Shown here in pieces: positions 9,497-18,376 of a DNA stretch of 48,847 nucleotides. Position 1 is the first letter of the stretch. The number at the start of each line of letters is the position of its first letter. Below the pieces are notes generated by a model that was given only the letters and a program-made list of their open reading frames with translations, made no database searches and had not been told where the DNA came from. The stretch is from an uncultured Collinsella sp. (GTDB lineage Bacteria > Actinomycetota > Coriobacteriia > Coriobacteriales > Coriobacteriaceae): NCBI GenBank assembly GCA_900766165.1, contig CAAFUK010000049.1, forward strand, positions 1 through 48,847, in the 5' to 3' direction. Position numbers and translations under genes: made by a program.

Positions 9497-10601
9497 AATG
9501 ACCGTTGCTATTGCAGCCGGCGGCACGGCCGGGCACATCAACCCCGCGCTCGCCTTGGCCGAAGAGCTGCGTGACCGTGGCCACCACGTTGTGTTCGTGG
9601 GCCAGTCGCGCAAGCTCGAGGGTCGTCTGGTCCCCGAGGCTGGGTTTGATTTTGTGCCCATTACGGTCACGGGCTTCGACCGCTCCCGTCCTTGGACGGC
9701 GCTGACCTCGCTGTGGCGTGTCAACAAAGCCAAGCGTGCGCTCGCCAGTCATTTCTCAAAGGTCGGCAAGCCCGATGCCGCCATCGGTTTTGGTGCCTAT
9801 GTCGAGGTTCCGCTGCTGGGGTGGTGCAAGGGCGCGGGCGTTCCGTATCTGCTGCATGAGCAGAACTCTGTTCCGGGCCTGGCCAACAAGATGATGAACT
9901 CCCACGCCGCCCGCGTGTGCATCTCGGTGCCGGCAGCGCGTTCGGTCTTTGAGCGCGAAGGTGACCCTGACCACGTGCTCATGACCGGCAACCCCGTACG
10001 TCGCTCGGTGATCGAGGGCGATCGCGCTCGCGGCCGCAAGGCACTTGGCGTTCCCGAGGACGCTACGCTGCTGCTCGTCTTTGGCGGTTCACTTGGCGCC
10101 CAGCACCTCAACGAGCGTGTGGCTTCGCTCAAAAACGAGCTGCTTTCGCGCAAGAACCTCTATGTGTTGCATTCGACGGGTGCCGACGGCTTTGAGGAGA
10201 CCGAGCGCGCTTTGGCGCTGACGCCCGAGGAGGCGAAGCGTTACCGCGTCCAGCCTTACATCGACAACATGGGCGATATGCTGGCTGCTGCCGATTTGGT
10301 GCTCTCGCGTTCGGGCGCATCGAGCGTGGCCGAGATCGCTGCACTCGCCGTGCCTTCGGTGCTCGTGCCGTACCCGCATGCGACGGCCGACCACCAAACC
10401 ACCAATGCCCGTTATCTGGTCGACGCTGGGGCCGGCGTGCTCTGCGCCGATGCCGATATCGACGGTTCTGCCTTTGCCGATGAACTGCTGCACCTGGTCG
10501 ATGACGCGGCGGCGCGCGACGCCATGCGTCAGGCGGCGCGTGGTCTGGCTCAGGATAGGGCCGCCGCTCTTCTGGCGGATGCGGTAGAGGGTTTGCGTTA
10601 G
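9486..10601 (+). CDS. murG: lipid II synthase MurG (GlcNAc transferase)
   Basis: MurG transfers GlcNAc from UDP-GlcNAc to lipid I at the inner membrane face. The 371-residue GT-B protein has the N-terminal glycine loop AAGGTAGHINPALALAEEL, HEQNSVPGLANK, VFGGSLGAQHLN, and the donor-site SRSGASSVAEIAAL followed by PYPHATADHQTTNA. ATG 9486 lies 5 bases after GAAGGGA (9474-9480), so I reject the upstream GTG at 9468. It overlaps the end of ftsW, so the two are translationally coupled. Confidence 0.97.
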   Translation: MTDKMTVAIAAGGTAGHINPALALAEELRDRGHHVVFVGQSRKLEGRLVPEAGFDFVPITVTGFDRSRPWTALTSLWRVNKAKRALASHFSKVGKPDAAIGFGAYVEVPLLGWCKGAGVPYLLHEQNSVPGLANKMMNSHAARVCISVPAARSVFEREGDPDHVLMTGNPVRRSVIEGDRARGRKALGVPEDATLLLVFGGSLGAQHLNERVASLKNELLSRKNLYVLHSTGADGFEETERALALTPEEAKRYRVQPYIDNMGDMLAAADLVLSRSGASSVAEIAALAVPSVLVPYPHATADHQTTNARYLVDAGAGVLCADADIDGSAFADELLHLVDDAAARDAMRQAARGLAQDRAAALLADAVEGLR

Positions 10602-10698
10602 TTAGACGGGATATCGTCGGTCGCCCTCGCGCTGATGCGGTGGGTGCGGTACAGTTAACGGGTTACAGGCAGTGTTTACGCAAGGAGTACACGAGCAC

Positions 10699-12117
10699 AT
10701 GGCTGATTCCCAGACTGCAACCTCCGCGCCCGAGTTTAAGAGCGCCCACTTTATCGGTATCGGCGGCGCCGGCATGAGCGGCATCGCCCTCGTTCTTCAC
10801 GAGCGCGGTTATGCCGTTACCGGCTCCGACCTTAAGACGTCACGTTATATCCGCCAGCTTACCCGCGCTGGTGTGAAGGTGCATGTGGGCCATGAGGCCG
10901 CCACGATCGACGAGGTCAAGCCCGACGTGGTTGTTGTCTCCACCGCTATTCCGGAGTCCAACCCTGAACTCGTGCGCGCTCGCGAGCTTGGTATTCCCGT
11001 GTGGCCCCGTGCCAAGATGCTCTCTGCTTTGGGCCACGGCTACACCACCGTCGCTGTTGCCGGCACGCATGGCAAGACCACCACGTCTTCGATGTGCGCC
11101 ACCATGCTCGACCGCATGGGTCTGGATCCGAGCTTCTTGATCGGTGGCATCGTCGAGGGCTATGACACGAACGGCAAGAACGGCTCGGGCGACTACTTTG
11201 TCGCTGAGGCCGACGAGTCCGACAGCTCCTTCCTGTTCCTGAACCCCAACGTGGTCATCGTGACCAACGTCGAGGCCGACCACCTCGATCACTACTCGGG
11301 TATCGAGGAGATCGAGGCAACTTTCGCCAAATTCATGAGCCTGGTGGGCGAGGACGGCACCGTCATCGTCTGCGGTGAGGACCCGCATCTGGTCGAGCTC
11401 GCCAAGTCGACGGGTCGTCACGTGCTTTCCTACGGCTTTGCCGAGAGCAACGACATCGTCTGCATGCACCCGGATGTCAAGGGCATCCAGAGCGATTTTA
11501 TCGTTCGCTTTGAGGACGGCACTGAGCACGCTGTGGAGATCAAGAGCAATCCCGGTCGCCACAACATGCTCAACGCCACGGCGGTGCTCACCGTCGCCCA
11601 TGTCCTGGGCCTTGACATCGACGCCGCCGCCAAGGCGCTCTCGAGCTTTGAGGGCGTCCGCCGTCGCTTTACCCACGTGGGCGATATCGATGGCATCACC
11701 GTGGTCGATGATTACGGCCATCACCCCACCGAGATCAAGGCGACGCTTGCTGCTGCTTCGTCGCTGGGCTACAAGCACGTCGACGTCGTGTTCCAGCCGC
11801 ACCGCTATTCGCGCCTGCAGGCCCTGTGCGACGACTTTGCCGATGCATTTGCCAATGCCGATAAACTGCTGCTGATTGATGTGTTCTCGGCTGGCGAGAT
11901 GCCCATTCCGGGTGTCACCTCTAAGATGCTCGCCGATACCGTGCGCGCCAAGCATCCTGGCAAGGAGGTCGTGTACTGCTCCAGCCGTCTTGAGCTCAAT
12001 CAGGAGCTCGAGCAGATGGTGGGCGAGGGCGACCTGCTGCTCACTATGGGTGCCGGTGACGTTACGACCGTCGGTCCCGAGTTCATTGAGTATCTGACTG
12101 CCAAGAAAGACGCTTAA
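10699..12117 (+). CDS. murC: UDP-MurNAc:L-Ala ligase MurC
   Basis: MurC makes the first peptide stem bond by adding L-alanine to UDP-MurNAc. The 472-residue protein has FIGIGGAGMSGIA near the N-terminus, the ATP loop AGTHGKTTTS beginning at about residue 121, EADESDSSFLFL and VVDDYGHHPTEIKATL. AAGGAG (10682-10687) supports the ATG at 10699 over a GTG at 10672. A 97-base gap separates it from murG and shows no clear terminator. Confidence 0.96.
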   Translation: MADSQTATSAPEFKSAHFIGIGGAGMSGIALVLHERGYAVTGSDLKTSRYIRQLTRAGVKVHVGHEAATIDEVKPDVVVVSTAIPESNPELVRARELGIPVWPRAKMLSALGHGYTTVAVAGTHGKTTTSSMCATMLDRMGLDPSFLIGGIVEGYDTNGKNGSGDYFVAEADESDSSFLFLNPNVVIVTNVEADHLDHYSGIEEIEATFAKFMSLVGEDGTVIVCGEDPHLVELAKSTGRHVLSYGFAESNDIVCMHPDVKGIQSDFIVRFEDGTEHAVEIKSNPGRHNMLNATAVLTVAHVLGLDIDAAAKALSSFEGVRRRFTHVGDIDGITVVDDYGHHPTEIKATLAAASSLGYKHVDVVFQPHRYSRLQALCDDFADAFANADKLLLIDVFSAGEMPIPGVTSKMLADTVRAKHPGKEVVYCSSRLELNQELEQMVGEGDLLLTMGAGDVTTVGPEFIEYLTAKKDA

Positions 12118-12122
12118 GTCTA

Positions 12123-13034
12123 ATGGGTCTGTTTAACGCCGTCATGGCGCTCTCGGGCATGATCGACACGGATGTGATCGAGGACGAGCGCCTTGCGCGT
12201 CATACGAGCTATCGTATCGGCGGCAAGGCCGACCTCTTTGTGACGTGCCATAGCTATCATGCCCTCCGCCGCGCCGTGGCGGTGCTCGATCGCGAGCAGG
12301 TGCCGTGGGTCATCATCGGCAAGGGCTCCAATCTGCTGGTTGCCGATGGCGGTTATCGCGGCGCCGTCATTTCGCTCGGACGTGAGTTTCAGCGCACGGT
12401 TGTTGCCGATGACGGTTGTACGCTGACGGTCGGTGCGGGCGTGATGTTTGCGCGCCTGGTCAACGATGCCCTGTCGCGTAGCCTCTCGGGCCTTGAGTTT
12501 GCCGTTGGCATCCCTGGTTCGGTTGGCGGTGCGATATCTATGAATGCCGGCACACGGACCGAGTGGATTGGCTCGCTGGTTGAGGATGTCGTAACGTTTG
12601 ACCCGGCATCCGGTATCAAACATTATGCGGGGTCCGAGATCACTTGGGGCTACCGCGAATGTAGCCTTCCCCGCAATGAGATCATCCTCGAGTGCGTGCT
12701 CAAGCTTAAACTGGCGCCCAAGGCCGACATTCGCGAGCGCATGGAGCGGTACCTGACGAGGCGCAAGCGTACACAGCCCATGGGTCGCGCATCCTGCGGG
12801 TCGGTCTTTCGCAACCCGCCCGATGCGAGCGTGGGCAAGCTTATCGAGGATTGTGGATTAAAGGGTTTTTCGATTGGCGGCGCGGAAGTTTCGCCCGTTC
12901 ACGCTAATTTTATCGTTAATAACGGAACTGCCTCGGCCGATGACGTTGCCGCGGTTATCAGACATGTGCACGGAAAGGTGAGGGAGGCGTATGGCATCGA
13001 GCTCAGACCGGAAGTTAAATTCCTCGGCTTCTAG
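12123..13034 (+). CDS. murB: UDP-N-acetylenolpyruvoylglucosamine reductase MurB
   Basis: MurB is an FAD enzyme that reduces UDP-GlcNAc-enolpyruvate to UDP-MurNAc with NADPH. The 303-residue protein has the FAD-binding stretches TSYRIGGKADLFV, IIGKGSNLLVADGG and FAVGIPGSVGGAISMNAG, then GSVFRNPP and LIEDCGLKGFSIGGAEVSPVH. The catalytic Ser is expected in the GSVFRNP loop (type I). It starts 5 bases after murC; ATGs at 12144 and 12159 are alternatives as no strong ribosome site is seen. It overlaps ftsQ by 44 bases. Confidence 0.95.
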   Translation: MGLFNAVMALSGMIDTDVIEDERLARHTSYRIGGKADLFVTCHSYHALRRAVAVLDREQVPWVIIGKGSNLLVADGGYRGAVISLGREFQRTVVADDGCTLTVGAGVMFARLVNDALSRSLSGLEFAVGIPGSVGGAISMNAGTRTEWIGSLVEDVVTFDPASGIKHYAGSEITWGYRECSLPRNEIILECVLKLKLAPKADIRERMERYLTRRKRTQPMGRASCGSVFRNPPDASVGKLIEDCGLKGFSIGGAEVSPVHANFIVNNGTASADDVAAVIRHVHGKVREAYGIELRPEVKFLGF

Positions 13035-14247
13035 AGCATCGAAACCCACCTTCCGCCGCGCCGGAGGGCGTTCCGGCGCGCCTGCCAAACCTCAACGCAA
13101 TACCGTCGCGCACTCTAAGTCTGTCGGGCATGCTCGACAGACCAGTCGTCCGGTCGTCGGCTCGCAGCTCGGTAATCGTCCGGCCGCAAAAAAGTCCTCG
13201 CGTCCCTCGGTGACGTCAAAGCCTGTTATGGGCGCCAAGCCTGCCCGTCCCATGGCAACTCCTAAGCCACCGACGGGAACTAAAACGCTGCGTCCGGGTC
13301 GCACGCTGGGCGCATCGAAACCGCGCTCGCTGACATCGGTGCCGGCTACCGCCAAGAAGCCTTCGGGTAAAAAAGGCGTCAACCCGTTGTCTTCACTTGG
13401 GGCGATGGCAAATAAAACATCAGACGCCGCTTCTGTCGTTACAGGCAAAGGCAAAATCGTGGGCGGCGTTCTGGCCGTCTTGGCCGTGCTCGTCGTCGTT
13501 GCCATCGTGGTGATTAACTCTGGATTGTTTACCGCCACTGATATTCAGATTCAAGGCAGCGAGCATGTGACGAAGCACGATGCTATCCAGCTGATCGATT
13601 TGCCCGAGGGAACGTCGCTTTTTAACGTCGATCCCGACCAGATTACCGAGGACCTCAAGCAGAACCCGTGGGTCTCGGGCGTGGATGTTCAGCGTCAGTT
13701 CCCGCATACGCTCATCATTACGCCTATGGAGCGCAAGGTCATCGCAATTGCCTATATCAGCTCCGATGACCTAGCCTGGGCCATCGGGGATGATGACACC
13801 TGGATCGCCCCGCTGTCGACGTCGGTCGAAGTGGACGACCAGGGCAACGTCATCACGACAGGGCAGGGCTCAAATACCCTGACCGGCATCGATGCCGCAC
13901 TGGCGCTCGCTAAGCACTATGGCGCGGTGTTGCTGACTGATGTCTCGGCGGATGTCGCTCCAGTTTCCGGCCAGGCGGCGAGCTCCAAGGCCGTTAAGGC
14001 CGGCCTGGATTATGTGCGTGGTTTTTCGAGCGAGTTCTTGGGACAAGTCAAGGATATTTCCACGCCTTCGGTCGAAGCCATCTCGGCAAACCTCAATAAC
14101 GGCATTGAGGTGTCGCTGGGCGATTCGGACGATATTGCCAAGAAGGAGCGCATTGTCACCAAGCTGCTTTCGCAGGTAGAGGGCGTAACGTATATTAATG
14201 TGCGCTTTCCGGGTAACTATACATTTAGGAACGCTCCGACCTCGTAG
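12991..14247 (+). CDS. ftsQ: FtsQ-type division protein with POTRA domain
   Basis: FtsQ is a bitopic protein linking FtsL/FtsB to the divisome. The 418-residue protein has an unusually long basic, disordered cytoplasmic tail (about 1-150, rich in K, R, S, P), one membrane segment (about 155-175, VLAVLAVLVVVAIVVI), then a POTRA domain (FTATDIQIQGSEHVTKHDAI and following) and the FtsQ C-terminal domain. GGGAGG just before ATG 12991 fixes the start inside murB, so the overlap is real coupling. Confidence 0.93.
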   Translation: MASSSDRKLNSSASRASKPTFRRAGGRSGAPAKPQRNTVAHSKSVGHARQTSRPVVGSQLGNRPAAKKSSRPSVTSKPVMGAKPARPMATPKPPTGTKTLRPGRTLGASKPRSLTSVPATAKKPSGKKGVNPLSSLGAMANKTSDAASVVTGKGKIVGGVLAVLAVLVVVAIVVINSGLFTATDIQIQGSEHVTKHDAIQLIDLPEGTSLFNVDPDQITEDLKQNPWVSGVDVQRQFPHTLIITPMERKVIAIAYISSDDLAWAIGDDDTWIAPLSTSVEVDDQGNVITTGQGSNTLTGIDAALALAKHYGAVLLTDVSADVAPVSGQAASSKAVKAGLDYVRGFSSEFLGQVKDISTPSVEAISANLNNGIEVSLGDSDDIAKKERIVTKLLSQVEGVTYINVRFPGNYTFRNAPTS

Positions 14248-14446
14248 CGCTGGTTGATGCTTTGTTGAGGGGCCATACCACGCCGTTTATCTGGTTTGTT
14301 TGGTTTTCACGGTCAATTATTTGACTGATACGTTCATAATGTGCAAACATAATACGGTTTACCTTTGCATTTACTTTCAACCTGAAGGTTAATGTGCGCA
14401 GGGGTCGACCCATGCTATGGCTATAACCTTTGTTCGGAGGACCGAC
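14248..14446 (+). promoter_or_regulatory. AT-rich ftsQ-ftsZ gap, probable ftsZ promoter region
   Basis: This 199-base gap is much more AT-rich than its surroundings and has no ftsA, which many bacteria carry here. TTGACT lies at 14321-14326, with CATAAT at 14335-14340 and 14348-14353, but neither pair has ideal spacing. A separate ftsZ promoter is likely from position and composition; the exact elements are uncertain. The ftsZ ribosome site CGGAGG sits at about 14435-14440. Confidence 0.45.
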
Positions 14447-15601
14447 ATGCACGAGACAGAGATCAACAACTACCTTGCCGTCATTAAGGTGGTCGGCGTC
14501 GGCGGCGGCGGTACCAACGCGGTCAATCGAATGATCGAAGAGGGCATCCGCGGCGTCGAGTTTGTTGCCATCAACACCGATGCTCAGGCACTCGCGATCT
14601 CTGATGCCGATATCAAGGTGCACATCGGCACCGACCTTACCCGCGGCCTGGGCGCCGGCGCCAACCCCGAGGTTGGCCGCAAGGCTGCCGATGAGTCCCG
14701 CGACGACATTGCCGAGGCGCTCGCTGGTGCCGACATGGTGTTCATCACCTGCGGCGAGGGCGGTGGCACCGGTACCGGCGCTGCTCCCATCGTTGCCGAT
14801 ATCGCGATGAACGAGGTCGGTGCGCTGACCGTCGCCGTCGTGACCAAGCCCTTCACCTTCGAGGGCCGCAAGCGCAAGAAGAGCGCCGAGGAGGGCATTA
14901 AGACCCTCTCCGATTGCGTCGACACCATGATCGTCATCCCTAACGATAAGCTGCTCGACATCGCCGAGAAGAAGACCACCATGCTCGAGGCCTTCGCGAT
15001 TGCCGATGGCGTCCTTTCCCAGGGCACCCAGGGCATCACCGACCTCATCACCGTCCCCGGTATCATCAACCTGGACTTCGCCGATGTTAAGACCATCATG
15101 AAGCAGGCCGGTACCGCCATGATGGGTATCGGTACCTCTTCTGGGGACACCCGTGCCGTCGACGCTGCCCAGCAGGCCATCTCCAGCCCGCTGCTCGAGA
15201 GCTCCATCGATGGTGCCACGCGCGTGCTGCTCTCCATCGCCGGTTCCAAGGACCTGGGCATCCAGGAGATCAGCGACGCCGCCGACGTTGTCGCCAACGC
15301 CGTCGACCCCGAGGCCAACATCATCTTCGGTACCGTTGTCGACGAGTCCCTGGGCGATCAGGTGCGTATCACCGTCATCGCTACGGGCTTCTCCGACTCC
15401 AACGTCAACCGTCAGGACGAGCTCTTTGCTGCTCAGCAGTCTCAGAGCAAGGCCGCTGCCTCCGCTGAGCCGCAGCGCACCGCTCCTGCCACGAGCCCGG
15501 CTCAGGCCGCTCCGACCCGCAACGTCGGTGGCACCGAGCTTCCTAACTTCGGCAACGATCAGTTCGAGCTTCCCGACTTCCTGAAGCGCGGTAGCTTCTA
15601 A
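14447..15601 (+). CDS. ftsZ: cell division GTPase FtsZ
   Basis: FtsZ is the tubulin-like GTPase that forms the division ring. The 384-residue protein begins its core with VVGVGGGGTNAVNRM, has the GTP loop GGGTGTG at about 105-111 and the T7 synergy loop NLDFADVKT (208-216) with the catalytic aspartates D210 and D213. An Ala/Pro/Gln linker leads to the C-terminal peptide FELPDFLKRGSF, which binds partners such as SepF. CGGAGG supports ATG 14447 over an in-frame ATG at 14417. Codon use is the most biased in the window, as expected for an abundant protein. Confidence 0.98.
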   Translation: MHETEINNYLAVIKVVGVGGGGTNAVNRMIEEGIRGVEFVAINTDAQALAISDADIKVHIGTDLTRGLGAGANPEVGRKAADESRDDIAEALAGADMVFITCGEGGGTGTGAAPIVADIAMNEVGALTVAVVTKPFTFEGRKRKKSAEEGIKTLSDCVDTMIVIPNDKLLDIAEKKTTMLEAFAIADGVLSQGTQGITDLITVPGIINLDFADVKTIMKQAGTAMMGIGTSSGDTRAVDAAQQAISSPLLESSIDGATRVLLSIAGSKDLGIQEISDAADVVANAVDPEANIIFGTVVDESLGDQVRITVIATGFSDSNVNRQDELFAAQQSQSKAAASAEPQRTAPATSPAQAAPTRNVGGTELPNFGNDQFELPDFLKRGSF

Positions 15602-15627
15602 GTCGTTCTTTGCATTGTTGTGCGCAG

Positions 15628-15660
15628 GGGCGTGTCCGTATGGACGCGCCCTTTTTATTT
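15628..15660 (+). terminator. Rho-independent terminator after ftsZ
   Basis: A 10-bp stem with one G-U pair, GGGCGTGTCC(15628-15637) and GGACGCGCCC(15642-15651), has a GTAT loop and is followed by TTTTTATTT. It ends the dcw transcript. Confidence 0.93.
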
Positions 15661-15689
15661 CGACTTTGTAAACTAGAACCTCCAATCTC

Positions 15690-15706
15690 TTTACGTTCCC
15701 TTTACG
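15690..15706 (+). promoter_or_regulatory. Pho-box-like direct repeat upstream of pgeF-pst
   Basis: TTTACG-TTCCC-TTTACG gives two 6-base repeats with an 11-base period, the layout of PhoP boxes in Gram-positives (TTAACA-like units spaced by 5). The second unit could double as a -35; GGTATC at 15725-15730 is a weak -10. Only two short units are present, so chance is possible. Confidence 0.35.
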
Positions 15707-15811
15707 ATTGCCTCCAGCGCAGCAGGTATCCTTTTAGAGAAGTATGACAGCCGTATAAACGCGGGCTGTAGCGGCGATGCCGCGGTACTTGTGTTATTAG
15801 GAGGCTTTAGT

Positions 15812-16612
15812 ATGGCAGCACGTGCGGACAAAGTTTCGCGTGTCGACCATGATGGAGTTACGTTGGTGGAGGGCGCGACATCCGATGTTCGCTTTGCCTT
15901 CACCGAGCGCGCCGGTGGCGTTTCCGAAGATGCGTACTCCTCACTCAACTTGGGCTCGCATGTTGGCGATGACCCCTTTGCTGTTCAAGAAAATCGTCGT
16001 CGTGCGCTCGAGGCTATGGGTGCCGCCGAGTGCGAGCACAACCTGCTCGTTCCCAATCAGGTCCATGGTGATCATATCGTTGCGGTGACCTCGAACGGCG
16101 CCGATGACCTTGAGGACGTTCGCGAGCAGATTGCCGAGGGCTGTGATGCCATCGTCTGCACGGCGCATAACGTGCCCGTGCTGCTCTGCTTTGCCGACTG
16201 CGTTCCCGTGGTGCTGGTGGCCCCCGGCGGATTTGCCGTGGTGCACTCCGGTTGGAAGGGCACGATTGCACGTATTTCCGCCAAGGCGTGCCAGGCGCTT
16301 TGCGATGCTGCCGGTTGCGATGCGAGCGACGTTTCCGCCTATATCGGCCCCCATATCTTGGGTGACGAATATGAGGTATCCCAGGAACTCATGGATCGCT
16401 TTGCCGCCGAGTTCTCTTGCATCGATGCGAATACCTCTCGCATGCTCGATCTTTCCGCTGCCATTCGCGAGGCGCTGGTAGATGTCGGTGTCGACGCGGA
16501 TAATATCGTGGATACCCAGCTTTCGACCGTGCGTCAGAACGACCGCTTTTATTCCTACCGTAACGAGGACGGCACCTGTGGGCGCCATGCTGCGATCGGC
16601 GTGATGCTATGA
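15812..16612 (+). CDS. pgeF: peptidoglycan editing factor PgeF (YlmD/YfiH, laccase-domain)
   Basis: PgeF-family proteins (formerly called polyphenol oxidases) are reported to remove wrongly built UDP-MurNAc-L-Ser in peptidoglycan synthesis. The 266-residue protein has the copper/zinc-site signatures NQVHGDHIV, ADCVPVVLVAP and HSGWKGTI, then AYIGPHI. TAGGAGG (15798-15804) fixes ATG 15812. It is ylmD of the ftsZ-ylmDE-sepF order, yet its stop overlaps the pstS start by ATGA, so it is translationally tied to phosphate uptake genes here. Confidence 0.92.
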   Translation: MAARADKVSRVDHDGVTLVEGATSDVRFAFTERAGGVSEDAYSSLNLGSHVGDDPFAVQENRRRALEAMGAAECEHNLLVPNQVHGDHIVAVTSNGADDLEDVREQIAEGCDAIVCTAHNVPVLLCFADCVPVVLVAPGGFAVVHSGWKGTIARISAKACQALCDAAGCDASDVSAYIGPHILGDEYEVSQELMDRFAAEFSCIDANTSRMLDLSAAIREALVDVGVDADNIVDTQLSTVRQNDRFYSYRNEDGTCGRHAAIGVML

Positions 16613-17445
16613 GAAAGATCGTATCGGTTCTGAGCGCCGCTGTGCTTACGCTTACGCTGTGCGCCTGTTCTTCGGGATCTTCGACCTCTTCCATTACCGT
16701 GGCCGGCTCCACGACCTGCCTTCCTATCGCCGAGATTGCGGCCGAGGGCTTTAAGGAGGAGACCGGCATCGACGTGCTCGTTTCCGGTTTGGGTTCTTCC
16801 GCTGGGATCGAGGCCGTCAGCGCCGGCACGGCCGATATCGCCAGCTCCTCCCGTGGACTCAATGCCGACGAACAGGATCTGGGCCTGACTCCCATCGTCA
16901 TTGCCCACGACGGTATTGCGGTCATCGTGAACGACGACAACCCCGTCGATAACCTCTCGACCGAGCAGCTCCGCGATATCTACGCCGGCAAGATTACCAA
17001 TTGGAAAGAGGTCGGTGGCGAGGACCTGAGGATTCAGGTCATCAACCGAGACGAGGCGTCCGGTACGCGCGAGGCCTTCCGTACCATCGTGATGGATGGC
17101 ACGCCGTTCGATCGCCGCTCGGCTGTTCTTTCGGGTACGGGCCAGGTGCGCGACGTGGTATCTCGTTCGCGTGGGGCCATCGGCTACATTTCGCTGGGCT
17201 TCGTCGATAGCCTCAACGCCAAGACCTCGGTCAAGGCCGTCTCGGTCAATCATGTTGAGGCGTCCGAGAAGACGGTCGCGAGTGGCGGCTATCCCATCTC
17301 GCGCGACCTTTACTTCTTTGTGAAGGGTGTGCCTTCGCAGCAGGCGCAGGATTACATCGACTATGTGACGTCCGAAAAGATGGACAAGCAGATTCGCGAG
17401 GCGGGCTTTATTCCCGTCACCAACGACGAGAAGGGGAGTGAGTAG
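16609..17445 (+). CDS. pstS: phosphate ABC transporter substrate-binding lipoprotein PstS
   Basis: PstS captures inorganic phosphate outside the membrane for PstCAB. The 278-residue protein has a lipoprotein signal: a short basic N-terminus, a hydrophobic core and LCAC with lipidated C20. The PBP-like phosphate domain follows with the typical ITVAGSTTCLPIAE, SAGTADIASSSRGL and NRDEASGTREAF. Its ATG overlaps the pgeF stop (ATGA), unusual for a gene that normally leads its operon. Confidence 0.95.
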   Translation: MRKIVSVLSAAVLTLTLCACSSGSSTSSITVAGSTTCLPIAEIAAEGFKEETGIDVLVSGLGSSAGIEAVSAGTADIASSSRGLNADEQDLGLTPIVIAHDGIAVIVNDDNPVDNLSTEQLRDIYAGKITNWKEVGGEDLRIQVINRDEASGTREAFRTIVMDGTPFDRRSAVLSGTGQVRDVVSRSRGAIGYISLGFVDSLNAKTSVKAVSVNHVEASEKTVASGGYPISRDLYFFVKGVPSQQAQDYIDYVTSEKMDKQIREAGFIPVTNDEKGSE

Positions 17446-17446
17446 C

Positions 17447-18373
17447 ATGGAAGCACAGGAAAACTCCCAGACTGAGCAGAATGTTCAGACGCCCAAGAAG
17501 CGCGAGCTGGCGCTCGTATCGCGCAGTACCTATATCAAGGAGAAGGCGCTGCAGTGGATCTTCTTTGCCTGCGCGTTCTTGGCGGTCGTTACCGTCATCC
17601 TGATTTTTGTCTTTACCACGTACTCGGCGCTGCCCGTCTTTACTGACATCGGTCTGGCTGACTTCTTTAGCTTTACGTGGGCGCCTTCCGAGGGCCACTA
17701 CGGCATCTTGTCGCTGCTTGCCGGCTCGGGTCTGGTGACCGTCGGTGCGCTCGCCATGGGCGTGCCGCTGGGCGTGGGTACGGCCGTTTACCTGGTCGAG
17801 ATTGCCAGCAAGCGCGTGCGCAAGCTCATCAGCCCCGCCGTTGACCTGCTGGCGGGCATACCCTCCATCATCTACGGCTTCTTTGGCATGATCATCATCC
17901 GCCCGTTTATCGCACAACTGACCGGCGGCCTTGGTTTTGGTGCGCTGACGGCGTGGTTTGTGCTCGCCATCATGATCGTCCCTACCATCACCACGCTCAC
18001 CATCGATGCTCTCAATTCCATTCCCATGGGCATTCGCGAGGCATCGTATGCCATGGGCGCCACAAAGTGGCAGACCATCTATAAGGTCGTGCTACCTGCC
18101 GCGAAGCTGGGTATCGTTGATGCCATCGTGCTGGGTATGGGCCGTGCCATCGGCGAGACCATGGCCGTGCTCATGGTCGTAGGTAACGCCCCGGTTATTC
18201 CCGACAGCATTGCGAGCCCCATCTCGACGCTCACGAGCCAGATTGCGCTCGACATGAGCTATTCCTCGGGTCTGCACCGCTCGGCGCTGTTCGGCATGGG
18301 TGTGGTCCTGTTTATCATCTCCGCCACGCTGGTGGGTATCGTCCGTCTGATTTCCAAGAAGAAGAGGGGGTAG
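17447..18373 (+). CDS. pstC: phosphate ABC transporter permease PstC
   Basis: PstC is one of two membrane channel subunits. The 308-residue protein has about six helices and the permease-to-ATPase contact loop IREASYAMGATKWQTIYKVVLPAA. AAGGGGAG (17431-17437) is well placed for ATG 17447; the GTG at 17438 would be too close. It lies in the pstSCAB order, one base after pstS. Confidence 0.95.
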   Translation: MEAQENSQTEQNVQTPKKRELALVSRSTYIKEKALQWIFFACAFLAVVTVILIFVFTTYSALPVFTDIGLADFFSFTWAPSEGHYGILSLLAGSGLVTVGALAMGVPLGVGTAVYLVEIASKRVRKLISPAVDLLAGIPSIIYGFFGMIIIRPFIAQLTGGLGFGALTAWFVLAIMIVPTITTLTIDALNSIPMGIREASYAMGATKWQTIYKVVLPAAKLGIVDAIVLGMGRAIGETMAVLMVVGNAPVIPDSIASPISTLTSQIALDMSYSSGLHRSALFGMGVVLFIISATLVGIVRLISKKKRG

Positions 18374-18376
18374 GCT

